Source of the DNA: Thermoplasmata archaeon
GTDB lineage: Archaea; Thermoplasmatota; Thermoplasmata; Thermoplasmatales; GCA-001856825
Assembly (NCBI GenBank): GCA_021792355.1
Contig: JAJYUV010000005.1
Location: 1-64,000, forward strand
Direction: 5' to 3'
DNA length: 64,000 nucleotides
The notes beneath the pieces are model-generated. The model was not told the origin of the DNA. It was given only the letters and a program-made list of their open reading frames with translations, and did no database searches. Below are positions 34,558-43,729 of the stretch, in pieces (within the stretch, counting starts at the first letter, position 1; the number at the start of each line of letters is the position of its first letter). The position numbers and the translations under genes are program-made.

Positions 34558-36069
34558 TTATTTCCACATATTTCCAAGTATTTGTTCTGTCTTAATCCTA
34601 GTCTCTTCTGTAAGTTCCATCATTTTTTTCCGATACTCGTCCACGAATTCTGTGTCTTTAATCAATCCAAGGTTGATCTTCACGTTCTGCATGGATCCAT
34701 AAACTGCTGATGATACAAAGAGCGCAGCGCAGTAGACATCAGAAACCGCATTCTTGTTTCCCCTTTCTACGAGCATTGGAAGATGGTGAAGCATAGATGA
34801 TGCGAGTTTACCAGTTGCATAAGGAACTAGGGTAGCCTCTTTTAATCTCTCCTGGATGGTTCTGGTTCTTATCTCTTTCTCTTCCGGCGTCCCCTTTGGC
34901 ATTGATAAAGACTTCGAGAGATTGTCGTATGCTTGTGTGTCCTTTGCGGCCTGGTTATATAACTGCCACACGACCTTCTCTGCATCCTCCTTTATCTCCT
35001 TCATATTCTCCTGAACGTCCTCGTAACCTTTCTTTCCAATAGTGAGTCCGGCTACCATAGCGACCAGAGCAGCTCCCATAGAACCTACCATTGCGCTCGC
35101 CGAGCCTCCCCCTGGCGCAGGTTTATCGCTTGCTAATTCGCTTATATACCCCCTGATGCTGTCCTTGGAGAATGTCTCCAGGAGCTTCTTCTCAAGGATC
35201 TGGTTCTCAGAAAAATTATGGTTCCTAAGGTAGAATCTATATATCTCTTCCATAGCCTGGAGTGGAATCATTCCTACGAGCTCTGATCTACTTACAGATA
35301 GTCCTCTCGACTCCGCTTCCCGTTTAACGAATTCGAAAACCTGAGGCACTGGAGTCTCTTTGTAATTCACAAGGTTCATCGAGACCTGGGTTTCTTTTGT
35401 TTCATCTAGATTGAACCCTAGTGCCCTTACATTCTTAAGCCCGCCAGATCTTTCCCTAGTTCTCTTTGCGATATCCTTTGCGGACTTTAAGTCATCACTT
35501 CTCATGTCTACATTGAATGCAATAAGGAATTCCCTTGCTCCTATGATCGTTGCACCTGCCTTCCCAACTGTCTTAGGTCCAAAATCCGGCGAATATTTTT
35601 CGTCCGTTGATATTGCAGTTTTGAGTTGTTCGTATTGGAATTTCTCGCTCCTTATATCGGGTAGTTCCCTCCTTGCTGGAATGTTTGCTGCGTCTCCGTA
35701 TAGGAACACAGGTATGCCTAGTTCTTTCCCTACTCTTTCAGCAAGGCGTCTAGCGAGTCCGACGCAGTATTCCTTAGTCGTCCCTAGCATGGGAACGAAA
35801 GGCACCACATCTGTTGCACCAAATCTGGGGTGTTCCCCCTTGTGGGCATCGAGGTCGATCAGTTCGCTAGCTCTCTTGATCGACTCAAACATTGCATTCA
35901 CCATTTGCTCGCCTTCACCAACAACGGTAACAACTGACCTGTTGTGGTCGCCATTCATTTCGACGTCTATCACATCGACAGGATATTTCTTGATCGAGTC
36001 TATGATCGAGTCTATTTTACTCCTGTCCTTTCCCTCACTGTAGTTAGGTACGCATTCCACGTAGTTCAT
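34558..36069 (-). CDS. ftcD: Glutamate formimidoyltransferase / formimidoyl-THF cyclodeaminase
   Basis: A bifunctional enzyme moving the formimino group of formiminoglutamate to THF and then deaminating it to methenyl-THF. Residues 1 to about 300 match the transferase (CVPNYSEGKD, DHNRSVVTVVG, AHKGEHPRFGATDVVPFVP), and about 310-503 match the cyclodeaminase (PAPGGGSASAMVGSMGAALVAMV). The fusion has the usual full length (503 residues). It sits between kbl and fhs on the same strand. Confidence 0.94.
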   Translation of the reverse strand: MNYVECVPNYSEGKDRSKIDSIIDSIKKYPVDVIDVEMNGDHNRSVVTVVGEGEQMVNAMFESIKRASELIDLDAHKGEHPRFGATDVVPFVPMLGTTKEYCVGLARRLAERVGKELGIPVFLYGDAANIPARRELPDIRSEKFQYEQLKTAISTDEKYSPDFGPKTVGKAGATIIGAREFLIAFNVDMRSDDLKSAKDIAKRTRERSGGLKNVRALGFNLDETKETQVSMNLVNYKETPVPQVFEFVKREAESRGLSVSRSELVGMIPLQAMEEIYRFYLRNHNFSENQILEKKLLETFSKDSIRGYISELASDKPAPGGGSASAMVGSMGAALVAMVAGLTIGKKGYEDVQENMKEIKEDAEKVVWQLYNQAAKDTQAYDNLSKSLSMPKGTPEEKEIRTRTIQERLKEATLVPYATGKLASSMLHHLPMLVERGNKNAVSDVYCAALFVSSAVYGSMQNVKINLGLIKDTEFVDEYRKKMMELTEETRIKTEQILGNMWK

Positions 36070-36085
36070 ACATTCGCCCTCTAGA

Positions 36086-37264
36086 TTAAATCAATTTCAT
36101 TTTCTTTCCAACTTCTTCAAATTTATCGCCCGCAAATTTCAGGTCTTCCCTTGAATGAACCGCAGAAGGCATTAATCTGATTCTTGCGGTCCCTTTCGCA
36201 ACCGTAGGATACACTATTGGAGACGCAAACACTCCCCCATCATAGAGTGCCTTGCTCAGGTCGATTGTTTCTTTCTCTCCTCCGATTATCACGGGTGTTA
36301 TCGGTGTTTTACTCTTCCCGGTGTTGTAACCAAGGTTTCTGAGCTTTTCTTTGAGGAAATCAGAGTTGTTCCATAGCTTCTTTAGGAGGGAGTCGTCTCT
36401 GTCCATAATCTCGATGCTCTTCATAATTGCGGCCACTTCTCCCGGATTCAGCGCCGAGCTGAACAAGAATGGTCTTGCTTTTTGCTTTAGATAGTCTATC
36501 AATTCTTTTTTTCCAGCAACGAAGCCACCCATCACTCCCACCGCCTTTGAAAAAGTACCCATCTCTATGTCCACCTTTCCTCCAATCTTGAAATGATCGA
36601 CGATCCCTCTTCCATGGTCACCTAGAACTCCCTCTCCGTGTGCATCGTCCACGTAGACCATGGAGTCGTATTTCTCTCCTAGCTCAGCCTCTTCATTGAG
36701 CGGTGCTATATCGCCGTCCATGCTGAACACGCCATCGGTAACTATCAATGCTTTCTTGCCCTTTGGTCTTTCTGTCTTCAGTTTTTCTTCAAGGCTTGCA
36801 GAGGAAACGTGAGAGAATACTACCCTCTGCGCAGAACTTAGTCGCACTCCGTCTATTATGCTTGCGTGATTGAGTTCTTCGCTGAAAACGAGGTCGTCTT
36901 TTCCCACGAGTGCCGGAATTGTCCCCAAGTTCGCAAGTAGGCCACCTTGATAAACCAGAGAGGATTCCATGTGTTTGAACTGAGCGATTTTCTCTTCGAG
37001 CTTTATGTGAATTTCCATCGTCCCTGCGATGCTTCTTACCGCTCCAGCTCCTACTCCATAGGTCTCTATTGCCTCTTGCATCGCTTTCTTGACTTCTGGA
37101 TTAATTGCAAGTCCAAGATAGTTGTTGGAGCACAGATTAAGAAGCTTCCTTCCGTCTATCCTTACCCACGCTCCCTGAGCAGTTTGCAGAGTCCTAATGG
37201 GAACGTAACGGCCGGTATCCTTCAAAACTCTAATTTCTTCATCCACCCAGTCCATTTTTCCCAT
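36086..37264 (-). CDS. kbl: Glycine C-acetyltransferase (2-amino-3-ketobutyrate CoA ligase)
   Basis: Splits 2-amino-3-oxobutyrate with CoA into glycine and acetyl-CoA. The 392-residue alpha-oxoamine synthase has CSNNYLGLA near the N-terminus, VDDAHGEGVLG, and the PLP lysine in GTFSKAVGVMGG. 8-Amino-7-oxononanoate synthase is the main alternative, but a threonine dehydrogenase gene lies nearby at 38306, which supports Kbl. ATG 37264 is preferred to a TTG 21 nt upstream because a TATA-like CTATATGAT lies about 30 nt before it. Confidence 0.88.
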   Translation of the reverse strand: MGKMDWVDEEIRVLKDTGRYVPIRTLQTAQGAWVRIDGRKLLNLCSNNYLGLAINPEVKKAMQEAIETYGVGAGAVRSIAGTMEIHIKLEEKIAQFKHMESSLVYQGGLLANLGTIPALVGKDDLVFSEELNHASIIDGVRLSSAQRVVFSHVSSASLEEKLKTERPKGKKALIVTDGVFSMDGDIAPLNEEAELGEKYDSMVYVDDAHGEGVLGDHGRGIVDHFKIGGKVDIEMGTFSKAVGVMGGFVAGKKELIDYLKQKARPFLFSSALNPGEVAAIMKSIEIMDRDDSLLKKLWNNSDFLKEKLRNLGYNTGKSKTPITPVIIGGEKETIDLSKALYDGGVFASPIVYPTVAKGTARIRLMPSAVHSREDLKFAGDKFEEVGKKMKLI

Positions 37265-37364
37265 GCCCTCAGATGGTTTCGCCAATCATATAGTTTGCTC
37301 AGAATCCGACATCTTACGAACTTTTAAGTATTGTGATTTCGCTGTGGAATACGGGGAGTTTCCC

Positions 37365-38159
37365 TTGAAGTACTCAAAGAGATGGGTATCATCGATAATG
37401 ATTATTTTCGTGACACTTTTAGCACTGTCTCCGCTTTCCGGAGCGAGCTCAGCCCACTCAACTTATCAGAGCTGGATGTTTGTCGGTTCGGAATTAAATT
37501 ACTCTCAGAAAACAGTTATAAAGGAACCTGCATACAATAACGTCACGGTCCTTTCAGATTATTTTGAAATAACGTCGGTCAGCAATCAACAATTCAATTT
37601 TACAGTGAGAGAGAAAAACCACAGCGGTTTCGGTCCTCCACAGAACAGAACACTTCCTATCAATGCATCGATCGTAGTCTCTAAAATGGTGGAAATAGGT
37701 TCATTCCCGGGATACTCATTTTTCGTCGTTAATGACTCCATCCTCAGATCAATCTCTGAAGGTTCGACACTTTACTTCAATTCCAAAAATGCGAGCGCTC
37801 CTCTCAACATTTCCAGAGGCAGCTATAGCTATGGATCTACAGAGATACCCTCCTATGTGTTGACTGCATCGGAGCCCAGATACAGTTATGCTTCGCCTGA
37901 CCAGAGTCAAAGCTACGTCTACATCAACATAACCATAACTATAGATGCATCCAACGGAATTGTCTTGTACGAAAATGAGAACCAGTCATATGCTGAAATG
38001 ACATCTTACAACACAATCTACACCATTGAAGGAACCAACTTTCCGATGGTGTATTCATATCAGACTTCACAGTTTGATTGGACTTCGACAATTATCGGGG
38101 TTTCAATTCTGGCGGTCGTATTTGCCTTAGGCTATGTGGTCAGATCAAGGAGAAGGTAG
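37365..38159 (+). CDS. Secreted, C-terminally anchored surface protein, unknown function
   Basis: A 264-residue protein with a clear signal peptide (basic KYSKR, then a hydrophobic core ending ...SGASSA), a Ser/Tyr/Asn-rich exported domain with many N-glycosylation sequons, and a C-terminal helix followed by RSRRR. The TTG at 37365 is chosen because GGGGAG lies just upstream and it gives a standard signal peptide; the open frame extends back into the divergent kbl gene. No family recognised. Confidence 0.65.
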   Translation: MKYSKRWVSSIMIIFVTLLALSPLSGASSAHSTYQSWMFVGSELNYSQKTVIKEPAYNNVTVLSDYFEITSVSNQQFNFTVREKNHSGFGPPQNRTLPINASIVVSKMVEIGSFPGYSFFVVNDSILRSISEGSTLYFNSKNASAPLNISRGSYSYGSTEIPSYVLTASEPRYSYASPDQSQSYVYINITITIDASNGIVLYENENQSYAEMTSYNTIYTIEGTNFPMVYSYQTSQFDWTSTIIGVSILAVVFALGYVVRSRRR

Positions 38160-38305
38160 AACAGGAGAGTTCGGAGAAAAATTCATCGGTCCGCCTCAGT
38201 CCTTTTTAGACTATGCCCTTTAGGACTAGGAATTTAAGCGACAAAGATTTCAGTTCGTCAGTAAGTTACGAAATATTTTTTATATCATCTTGACTCATTA
38301 GGAGA

Positions 38306-39283
38306 ATGACATTTGAAAAGATCCTGATAACAGGCGCAGGCGGGCAAATAGGGAGCGAACTTGTGCCTTATCTCTCTGAAGTTTTTGGAAACAGTAGGGT
38401 TATTCCTTCTGATGTCCGATCCAACGATACGGATAATAGATTCATTAACCTAGATGTCACAGACAGGTCAGCGGTCGATTTAGCCATAGACAAGTACAAG
38501 GTAGACACCGTATTCCACCTTGCTGCAATTCTTTCGGCCAACGGAGAGAAGAATCCAGAACTGGCATACAGAGTCAACATTTCGGGACTATACAACGTCT
38601 TTGAGTCGTCACTGAAATACAAGGTGAAACTTGTCATGACTCCGAGTTCGATCGGAGTCTTTGGGCCAGACACCCCTAAAGAGAATGTTCCGATAGAAAC
38701 TATAACCAGACCAGTGACAATGTATGGCATAACAAAACTTATGGCAGAGTATCTAGGCAATTACTATCACTCCAGATTCGGACTTAACTCAAGAGGGCTA
38801 AGATTTCCTGGGTTGATCTCTTACAAAACTCCGCCAGGAGGCGGCACAACAGACTATTCCATAGAGATGATTAGAGAGGCGGTAAAAGGGAAAAATTATG
38901 AATGTTTCCTCAGAGAGGACTCAAAGCTCCCAATGATGTATATGCCTGATGCTCTGCATGCTCTTCTTAAACTTGCTGAGGCCGATGATTCGAGACTGAA
39001 GCACAGAACGGACTTTAATATCACATCCTTTTCCATTACGCCCAAGCAGCTAGAAAATGAGCTGAGAATTCATTACCCATCATTCCGAGTCACCTATAAA
39101 CCCGATTTCAGGCAGAGAATTGCAGATTCTTGGCCTGGTTCTCTTGACGCTTCAGCAGCCACTCTTGAGTGGGATTTCCATCCAGATTACGATCTTCGGG
39201 CAACAACCGAAGATATGATCGTCAACCTCGGTGGCAGAATTAGGAATAAGGAAAGTGGCGTCATCGAAACGGCATATAAGTGA
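38306..39283 (+). CDS. tdh: L-threonine 3-dehydrogenase, UDP-galactose-4-epimerase-like type
   Basis: Oxidises threonine to 2-amino-3-oxobutyrate with NAD, feeding Kbl. The 325-residue extended SDR protein has the NAD motif GAGGQIG (residues 10-16), Ser114/115 in TPSSIGVFGP, and the catalytic Y140-x3-K144 (YGITK). The TPPGGGTTDY-type segment PPGGGTTDYSIE and the LPMMYMPDAL segment fit the GalE-like ThrDH group characterised from Thermoplasma volcanium. The ATG has AGGAGA just upstream. Confidence 0.88.
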   Translation: MTFEKILITGAGGQIGSELVPYLSEVFGNSRVIPSDVRSNDTDNRFINLDVTDRSAVDLAIDKYKVDTVFHLAAILSANGEKNPELAYRVNISGLYNVFESSLKYKVKLVMTPSSIGVFGPDTPKENVPIETITRPVTMYGITKLMAEYLGNYYHSRFGLNSRGLRFPGLISYKTPPGGGTTDYSIEMIREAVKGKNYECFLREDSKLPMMYMPDALHALLKLAEADDSRLKHRTDFNITSFSITPKQLENELRIHYPSFRVTYKPDFRQRIADSWPGSLDASAATLEWDFHPDYDLRATTEDMIVNLGGRIRNKESGVIETAYK

Positions 39284-39339
39284 AATGGCCGACCGGGACT
39301 CAAAGATTTAAGTATTCATTTACTGTTTAAAGGAAGGAG

Positions 39340-40242
39340 ATGCAAGAGGAAATCACCGAAGTCGATGATTTGGCCAAACTTCAAACTCGAGTTCCTTTCC
39401 TTATACACCTTCCGAATAAATTCGACCCGACGAAGGTTACTTACAGGAATGCAGGAAGAAAATGGCCAACCCTCCGATTTGAGTGTGAAATAGACAACGA
39501 GAATCTTAGGGTCAAGCAATTCTTTCTCGACTGGTTCTATCCAGGATTCCCCAAGAGTCTGATGAGTTCATTTGTCTCAACCTATTCAAGAGTGAACACC
39601 GTGACGGTTGATGAGAGAGTAATATTCTATGGAAGGAACTACAAGGGCAAAGCAGCATCCTCTTCCTATTCCCTTGGCACACAGATCGAAGTTGAAGGGG
39701 AAACAGAGACGAATGTAAAGAAGCTCAGTGAGAGCATGGAGGCTCCTTTCATGCCCGAAAGATTCAAGCGTTTCCCGTTCTACAAGCGGTCGTTCTTTGC
39801 CAACGGTGGAAGACCAGAATGGTTTGAAGAAGAACGCATCGCAAATCTATCCTGGAAGATGCCATCAAAGAGGCTATGTGTGGGTAGCCTATGTCTGGAT
39901 TCAGTTGGGTACTTGAAGCAAGAACGTACTGCGATTAAAACGATTCTGGTATTTTCAGAAGAATACTATCGTAGAGCTGCTTGGGTCGAGATTGCCCCGG
40001 CTGTAGACAAGACTGACCACTTCGTCTATGATCTTAGGAATAGTGGAAACTTCTTCAATTACTTTCTTGAAGATAACCCAGTAGTCGCCTTCAAAGGCGA
40101 TAGTGGTCCTGCAATAGCTAGGTTCAAAGATGGAGATTCTCTGGTAACTATCTCACTTTCTCCGATGTTTCAATTTTCAAATGCCATGACTGCAATAGAG
40201 GAACTTAGGGATGCAACGAAGGAGCAAGAAAGATTTATCTAA
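39340..40242 (+). CDS. Conserved-looking protein of unknown function
   Basis: A 300-residue soluble protein with no signal peptide or membrane helix and even composition. I recognise no motif; two closely spaced cysteines occur in RLCVGSLCLD. A purine run AGGAAGGAG ends directly at the ATG, too close for a normal ribosome binding site, so the start is uncertain or the transcript leaderless. It is followed after 21 nt by the CoA-binding protein gene. Confidence 0.6.
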   Translation: MQEEITEVDDLAKLQTRVPFLIHLPNKFDPTKVTYRNAGRKWPTLRFECEIDNENLRVKQFFLDWFYPGFPKSLMSSFVSTYSRVNTVTVDERVIFYGRNYKGKAASSSYSLGTQIEVEGETETNVKKLSESMEAPFMPERFKRFPFYKRSFFANGGRPEWFEEERIANLSWKMPSKRLCVGSLCLDSVGYLKQERTAIKTILVFSEEYYRRAAWVEIAPAVDKTDHFVYDLRNSGNFFNYFLEDNPVVAFKGDSGPAIARFKDGDSLVTISLSPMFQFSNAMTAIEELRDATKEQERFI

Positions 40243-40263
40243 AATTTTCCACTATGTGTTTTG

Positions 40264-40698
40264 ATGATTCTAGATAAACCAGCCATGATAAATGATCTAC
40301 TCAACAAGAGCCACAACATTGCTGTGGTGGGTATGTCACCCAACCCTGAAAGGGATTCGAACAAGGTTGGGAAATATCTTATGGATAAGGGATACAACGT
40401 CATTCCCGTAAATCCTGCAGTCACGGAAATATATGGGAAGAAAGCCTATCCTTCTATTCTTGACATTCCTAAAGACTTGAAGATAGACATTATTGACATT
40501 TTCAGAAATCCCGAAGCATCCAAGGAGATAGTCTTGCAGGCCCCCATTCTCAACCCTAGAGCCGTCTGGCTCCAATTAGGAGCAGAGAGCCCAGAAGTCA
40601 TCAAGGCTGCATTGTCCAAAAATCTCGACGTAGTCTACGGAATCTGTATAATGGTAACTCATCAAAAATTATCAAATAAAGTTGACTTCAGTATTTAA
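40264..40698 (+). CDS. CoA-binding domain protein (YccU family)
   Basis: A 144-residue Rossmann-fold protein. The N-terminal NIAVVGMSPNPERDSNKVGKYL is the CoA-binding signature, followed by VIPVNPAVTEIYGKKAYPSI and the AVWLQLGAES segment of the family. Function beyond nucleotide or CoA binding is unknown. ATG 40264 directly follows a TTG in frame; either could serve. Confidence 0.88.
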   Translation: MILDKPAMINDLLNKSHNIAVVGMSPNPERDSNKVGKYLMDKGYNVIPVNPAVTEIYGKKAYPSILDIPKDLKIDIIDIFRNPEASKEIVLQAPILNPRAVWLQLGAESPEVIKAALSKNLDVVYGICIMVTHQKLSNKVDFSI

Positions 40699-40790
40699 AC
40701 ATCAGTAATTTTTATTTGATGTTTTCTATAGCGTATATGCTATAATAAGCATATTCCTCACGCCAGCCGTAATTTTAAAAATAGCACTAA

Positions 40791-40803
40791 CTTTATATAT
40801 TAA
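40791..40803 (+). promoter_or_regulatory. TATA box of the HTa gene
   Basis: TTTATATATTAAA lies about 25 nt before the ATG at 40821. That spacing puts the transcription start at or next to the start codon, which predicts a leaderless mRNA, as is common for Thermoplasma genes. Confidence 0.6.
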
Positions 40804-40820
40804 ATGTAGATAATCTCAAT

Positions 40821-41090
40821 ATGGTCGGAATAAACGAGATTGCCAGAGACATCGCCAAGAGTTCCGGCGTATCTGTCAGAAGCGCTGAGTCAGTAATAAG
40901 AGGAACCTTCAAGGCTATTGTGACGAACATAAACAAGGGACAGAAAGTCAGAATTGCAGGATTCGGAATCTTCTCAAGGAAGCAAACAAAAGCAAGGAAT
41001 GCGAAGAATCCTAGAACGAAACAGATCATTAAAGTCCCTTCTAAGAACAAAGTACACTTCAGCGCATCTTCGAAAATAAAGTACAAGTAA
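40821..41090 (+). CDS. hta: HTa, HU-family DNA-binding protein
   Basis: An 89-residue HU-like protein that packages the chromosome in Thermoplasmatales in place of histones. It has the helix-turn-helix N-terminus, the GQKVRIAGFGIF hallmark, and an arm region with the NPRTKQ segment (RNAKNPRTKQIIKVP). HTa was acquired from bacteria early in this lineage. The gene is monocistronic, with a strong TATA box and a T-rich tract (41097-41118) after the stop. Confidence 0.96.
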   Translation: MVGINEIARDIAKSSGVSVRSAESVIRGTFKAIVTNINKGQKVRIAGFGIFSRKQTKARNAKNPRTKQIIKVPSKNKVHFSASSKIKYK

Positions 41091-41120
41091 ACTTCTATTA
41101 TTTTTTATTTTTTTAATTTC
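41091..41120 (+). terminator. T-rich terminator of HTa
   Basis: Just after the HTa stop are long thymine runs broken by single A bases, then TTTCTCC. This fits archaeal U-tract termination of a highly expressed single gene. Confidence 0.5.
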
Positions 41121-41541
41121 TCCTCCACCTTGGGACTCGAGTTTTAATGTAGTAAATTGAATCTGTTTCTAGGACCCTTTTCTTTTACACGCCGAAAATA
41201 TAAATACGGGTACCTTATCTAAAAACGTAAGCCATTTTCGTGTATAAGACAGAGGTTTCCGAAAAAGCTGTGCGTAATGCCTGCTCTGGACTAGAGTTTC
41301 TTTTAAAGACAAATTTGCTTTTTCTGAGTTGAAAATCGAAAACTGCGACTGAACATGCCATACACTTGAAGAAAATGGCTACGGGTGTTTTTATGAAAAC
41401 AAGTGAGAGTTTGGAAAATTTTGTGGTAGGAACCTTTATGACTTCCTACGATAGCACCTACGGAAACATTGGAGAAACTTTGAAGAAACGCGTTTTATCT
41501 TTGGCTTTCTTAGACTTCGAACAAACAGGAGGTGTAATCTG
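41121..41541. other. Noncoding leader region before the ATPase pair, with a possible small RNA
   Basis: About 420 nt without a credible gene. A TATA-like AAATATAAATA lies at 41196-41206. About 25-30 nt later starts a segment in which ACG..AGC..TTTTCG (from 41226) can pair with CGAAAAAGCT..CGT (to about 41276), followed by a T-rich tract near 41300. That is the layout of a small structured RNA. The gene at 41542 has its own AGGAGGTG ribosome binding site. Confidence 0.35.
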
Positions 41542-42099
41542 ATGAATTCGAAGTGGAAGATTTACGTCAAAGACAGAGAAAATCTGAGAACTCTACTTAA
41601 TCTTCTGATAGTGAATAGAGAATCTGAATTGATCATCAGAAGGAATGAGGGGTTGGTCATTTTCGTGAGTGACGACGGCACGGTAGGAGAAATTATTCAG
41701 TACGCAAGAGAAGAGCTTGGAAATAAAATCGAAAACGTTTCTATCGATTTTGGCTGGAAGGAAAATGTATTCCTGTTCAACAAACCGAAGCACACACTCG
41801 ACTCCATATTCCCTTTCCTGTTAGAAACCTCATTCATCTTGCTGAAAGGAGATACGCTACACTTGAAAGTCGAACGGTACTCAACAATCAATCCTTTCAA
41901 GAAGAGGTATCTTGGGGCTAAGAGTAAGAGGGTGTTATACAGGGTTAAATTGTTCGTACCGGTGTTAGCAAGGGATTATTCTAGCAGGAATGGAAGACAG
42001 TGCCTGACCTTTGAAAAGAGGAACCCCCTTATATTGACTAGCTTTGAACTGTCGTCACTGATAAATGGAGGTGGATCTGATGGATTATTGGCCTTATGA
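41542..42099 (+). CDS. Unknown protein coupled to the HerA/TraG-like ATPase
   Basis: A 185-residue soluble protein with no signal peptide, membrane helix or motif I recognise; it is charged and rich in predicted beta and helix segments. A strong AGGAGGTG site precedes the ATG. Its end overlaps the ATPase-nuclease gene by 20 nt, which implies translational coupling and a shared function. It could be the specificity or adaptor subunit of that ATPase, but this is inference. Confidence 0.65.
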   Translation: MNSKWKIYVKDRENLRTLLNLLIVNRESELIIRRNEGLVIFVSDDGTVGEIIQYAREELGNKIENVSIDFGWKENVFLFNKPKHTLDSIFPFLLETSFILLKGDTLHLKVERYSTINPFKKRYLGAKSKRVLYRVKLFVPVLARDYSSRNGRQCLTFEKRNPLILTSFELSSLINGGGSDGLLAL

Positions 42100-43729
42100 G
42101 ACGGGTCTCTCCTTCCCTTTAAGAGAGAAGAGGATACTCTTTCCTCCTGAATTCCTAGAAAACCACTCTCTTGTTCTCGGAAAGACAGGAACCGGTAAAT
42201 CAAATCTTTTGGTACAACTGATTCGTATGTATGAAGAGGAGGGAAAAACTGTTGTTGTTTTCGATCCTCACGGTGAGCTTTGGAAGTATGGCAGCTCTAG
42301 CTCTTCTATAATCACCCTTTCACCCTACTCTGGTGAGAGTGTTGGGTATCTTAGGTTTAATATGATGTCAGTTCTCCCTTACCAGAGCGAGCGAGAAAAA
42401 CTGATAAATGAAGAGCTAGTCGTACAGACCCTGAAGGACATATTCTCAAGCGAGTCAGCTTTTTCAATCGGCACCTGGGGTCCTAGGATTGAGTTGATAT
42501 TCACAGTAATGACACGTCTATTACTGAAGTACAAGATCAACCCGACCATCCAGGACCTATCCGATCTGCTACTGAATTTTTACAAGAGGAAGGATTTTGC
42601 CGCTTCTCTAGAACCGGAAGAGAAGAATGAATTCTTTTCCATCTTTAATCAGGGATACGACTTCATTTCCTCTACCGTAAACAAGATTCTGCCACTTATC
42701 TCAAACAACGTCTCTAGGAATTTGTTCTCATCAAGGGAGGACTTCTTCGATATCTCCAAACTTAGAAATACCCTTTATGTGGAGCTCTCCGGAGAACATT
42801 CTCCTCGGTCTCTTTCGAAGCCCTTTTCGATTATGCTCCTGTACAAGATCTGGAACAATGTGGTGCTCAAGAGAATGAAGGATGTGGTGTTGGTCATGGA
42901 TGAATTCCAGACATTCTCACCACACATATCTCAGAGAATTGTGACTGAGGGGAGAAAGTTCTCAATCTGGGCGGTTATGGCGACCCAGTCGCTCTCTGGA
43001 TTGGACTCCACGCTCGCATCCAGCATAAGAACCAACGTCCACAATTTCTTCCTCTTTCAGCTTTCTGATGAGGATATGACCTCTTTTAAGCATGAACGCA
43101 AGATCTTGAGAAATCCAGATTTTCATCACTTCAATTGTCTGGTCCCAAGGACAGGCAGTATATTCTCAGGAACTACGATATTGGCAGACCGGACAAAGGA
43201 ATTCTCTGTCGCAAAGGAATTCTATGATTTTGGAACTGAAAGAGAATACATAGACCAGGAAGTTCCGGAGAAAATAGACCCTGCCAGGCTGAGCCATCTT
43301 GTCTCCCTCGGTCTTGCAACTCTTGTGGACGGGAACGTGCACTTGGAAAAAGAGTACTTCCAGAAGATAGGTTCTAGACCAAAGAGAGGAAGCGAATCAG
43401 TGTTCCATAGGTACCTCGTTACTAGATCCTATTTCTTCTTTAAGAAGAGAGGATACGAAGTATACGAAGGAATAGATTACGAAGGACACCGACCGGATTT
43501 GGTTGTCATAAAAAATGAAGAACGGATACCAGTAGAGTGTGAGTACTCGGATTTCGAAAGGAAGGAAAGAATCAAAGAGAAAATGGCTTTCTATCCAAAG
43601 GTGATATTTTCGGCCTTCAGGGATAGAAAAAACGATATTCCGACTGGTACAAGCGTACTTTTAATTCCACCTTTAGGGGATCAGTCCGAGCCTGAATTCA
43701 TAGATTCACAGAAGGTAACTGGGATGTAG
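42080..43729 (+). CDS. HerA/TraG-like ATPase with C-terminal PD-(D/E)xK-like domain
   Basis: A 549-residue DNA-pumping-type ATPase. Walker A is GKTGTGKS (34-41), Walker B is VLVMDE (270-275), and MATQSLSGL (300-308) is the sensor segment shared by HerA, VirB4 and TraG. The last 110 residues look like a restriction-endonuclease fold: GHRPDLVVI with D473, then VECE with E486 and E488, then KMAFYPKV. The third site is E rather than K. ATG 42080 is preceded by GGAGGTG; an earlier in-frame start lies within the partner gene. The target is unknown; candidate roles are DNA end processing, element mobilisation or defence. Confidence 0.75.
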   Translation: MDYWPYETGLSFPLREKRILFPPEFLENHSLVLGKTGTGKSNLLVQLIRMYEEEGKTVVVFDPHGELWKYGSSSSSIITLSPYSGESVGYLRFNMMSVLPYQSEREKLINEELVVQTLKDIFSSESAFSIGTWGPRIELIFTVMTRLLLKYKINPTIQDLSDLLLNFYKRKDFAASLEPEEKNEFFSIFNQGYDFISSTVNKILPLISNNVSRNLFSSREDFFDISKLRNTLYVELSGEHSPRSLSKPFSIMLLYKIWNNVVLKRMKDVVLVMDEFQTFSPHISQRIVTEGRKFSIWAVMATQSLSGLDSTLASSIRTNVHNFFLFQLSDEDMTSFKHERKILRNPDFHHFNCLVPRTGSIFSGTTILADRTKEFSVAKEFYDFGTEREYIDQEVPEKIDPARLSHLVSLGLATLVDGNVHLEKEYFQKIGSRPKRGSESVFHRYLVTRSYFFFKKRGYEVYEGIDYEGHRPDLVVIKNEERIPVECEYSDFERKERIKEKMAFYPKVIFSAFRDRKNDIPTGTSVLLIPPLGDQSEPEFIDSQKVTGM

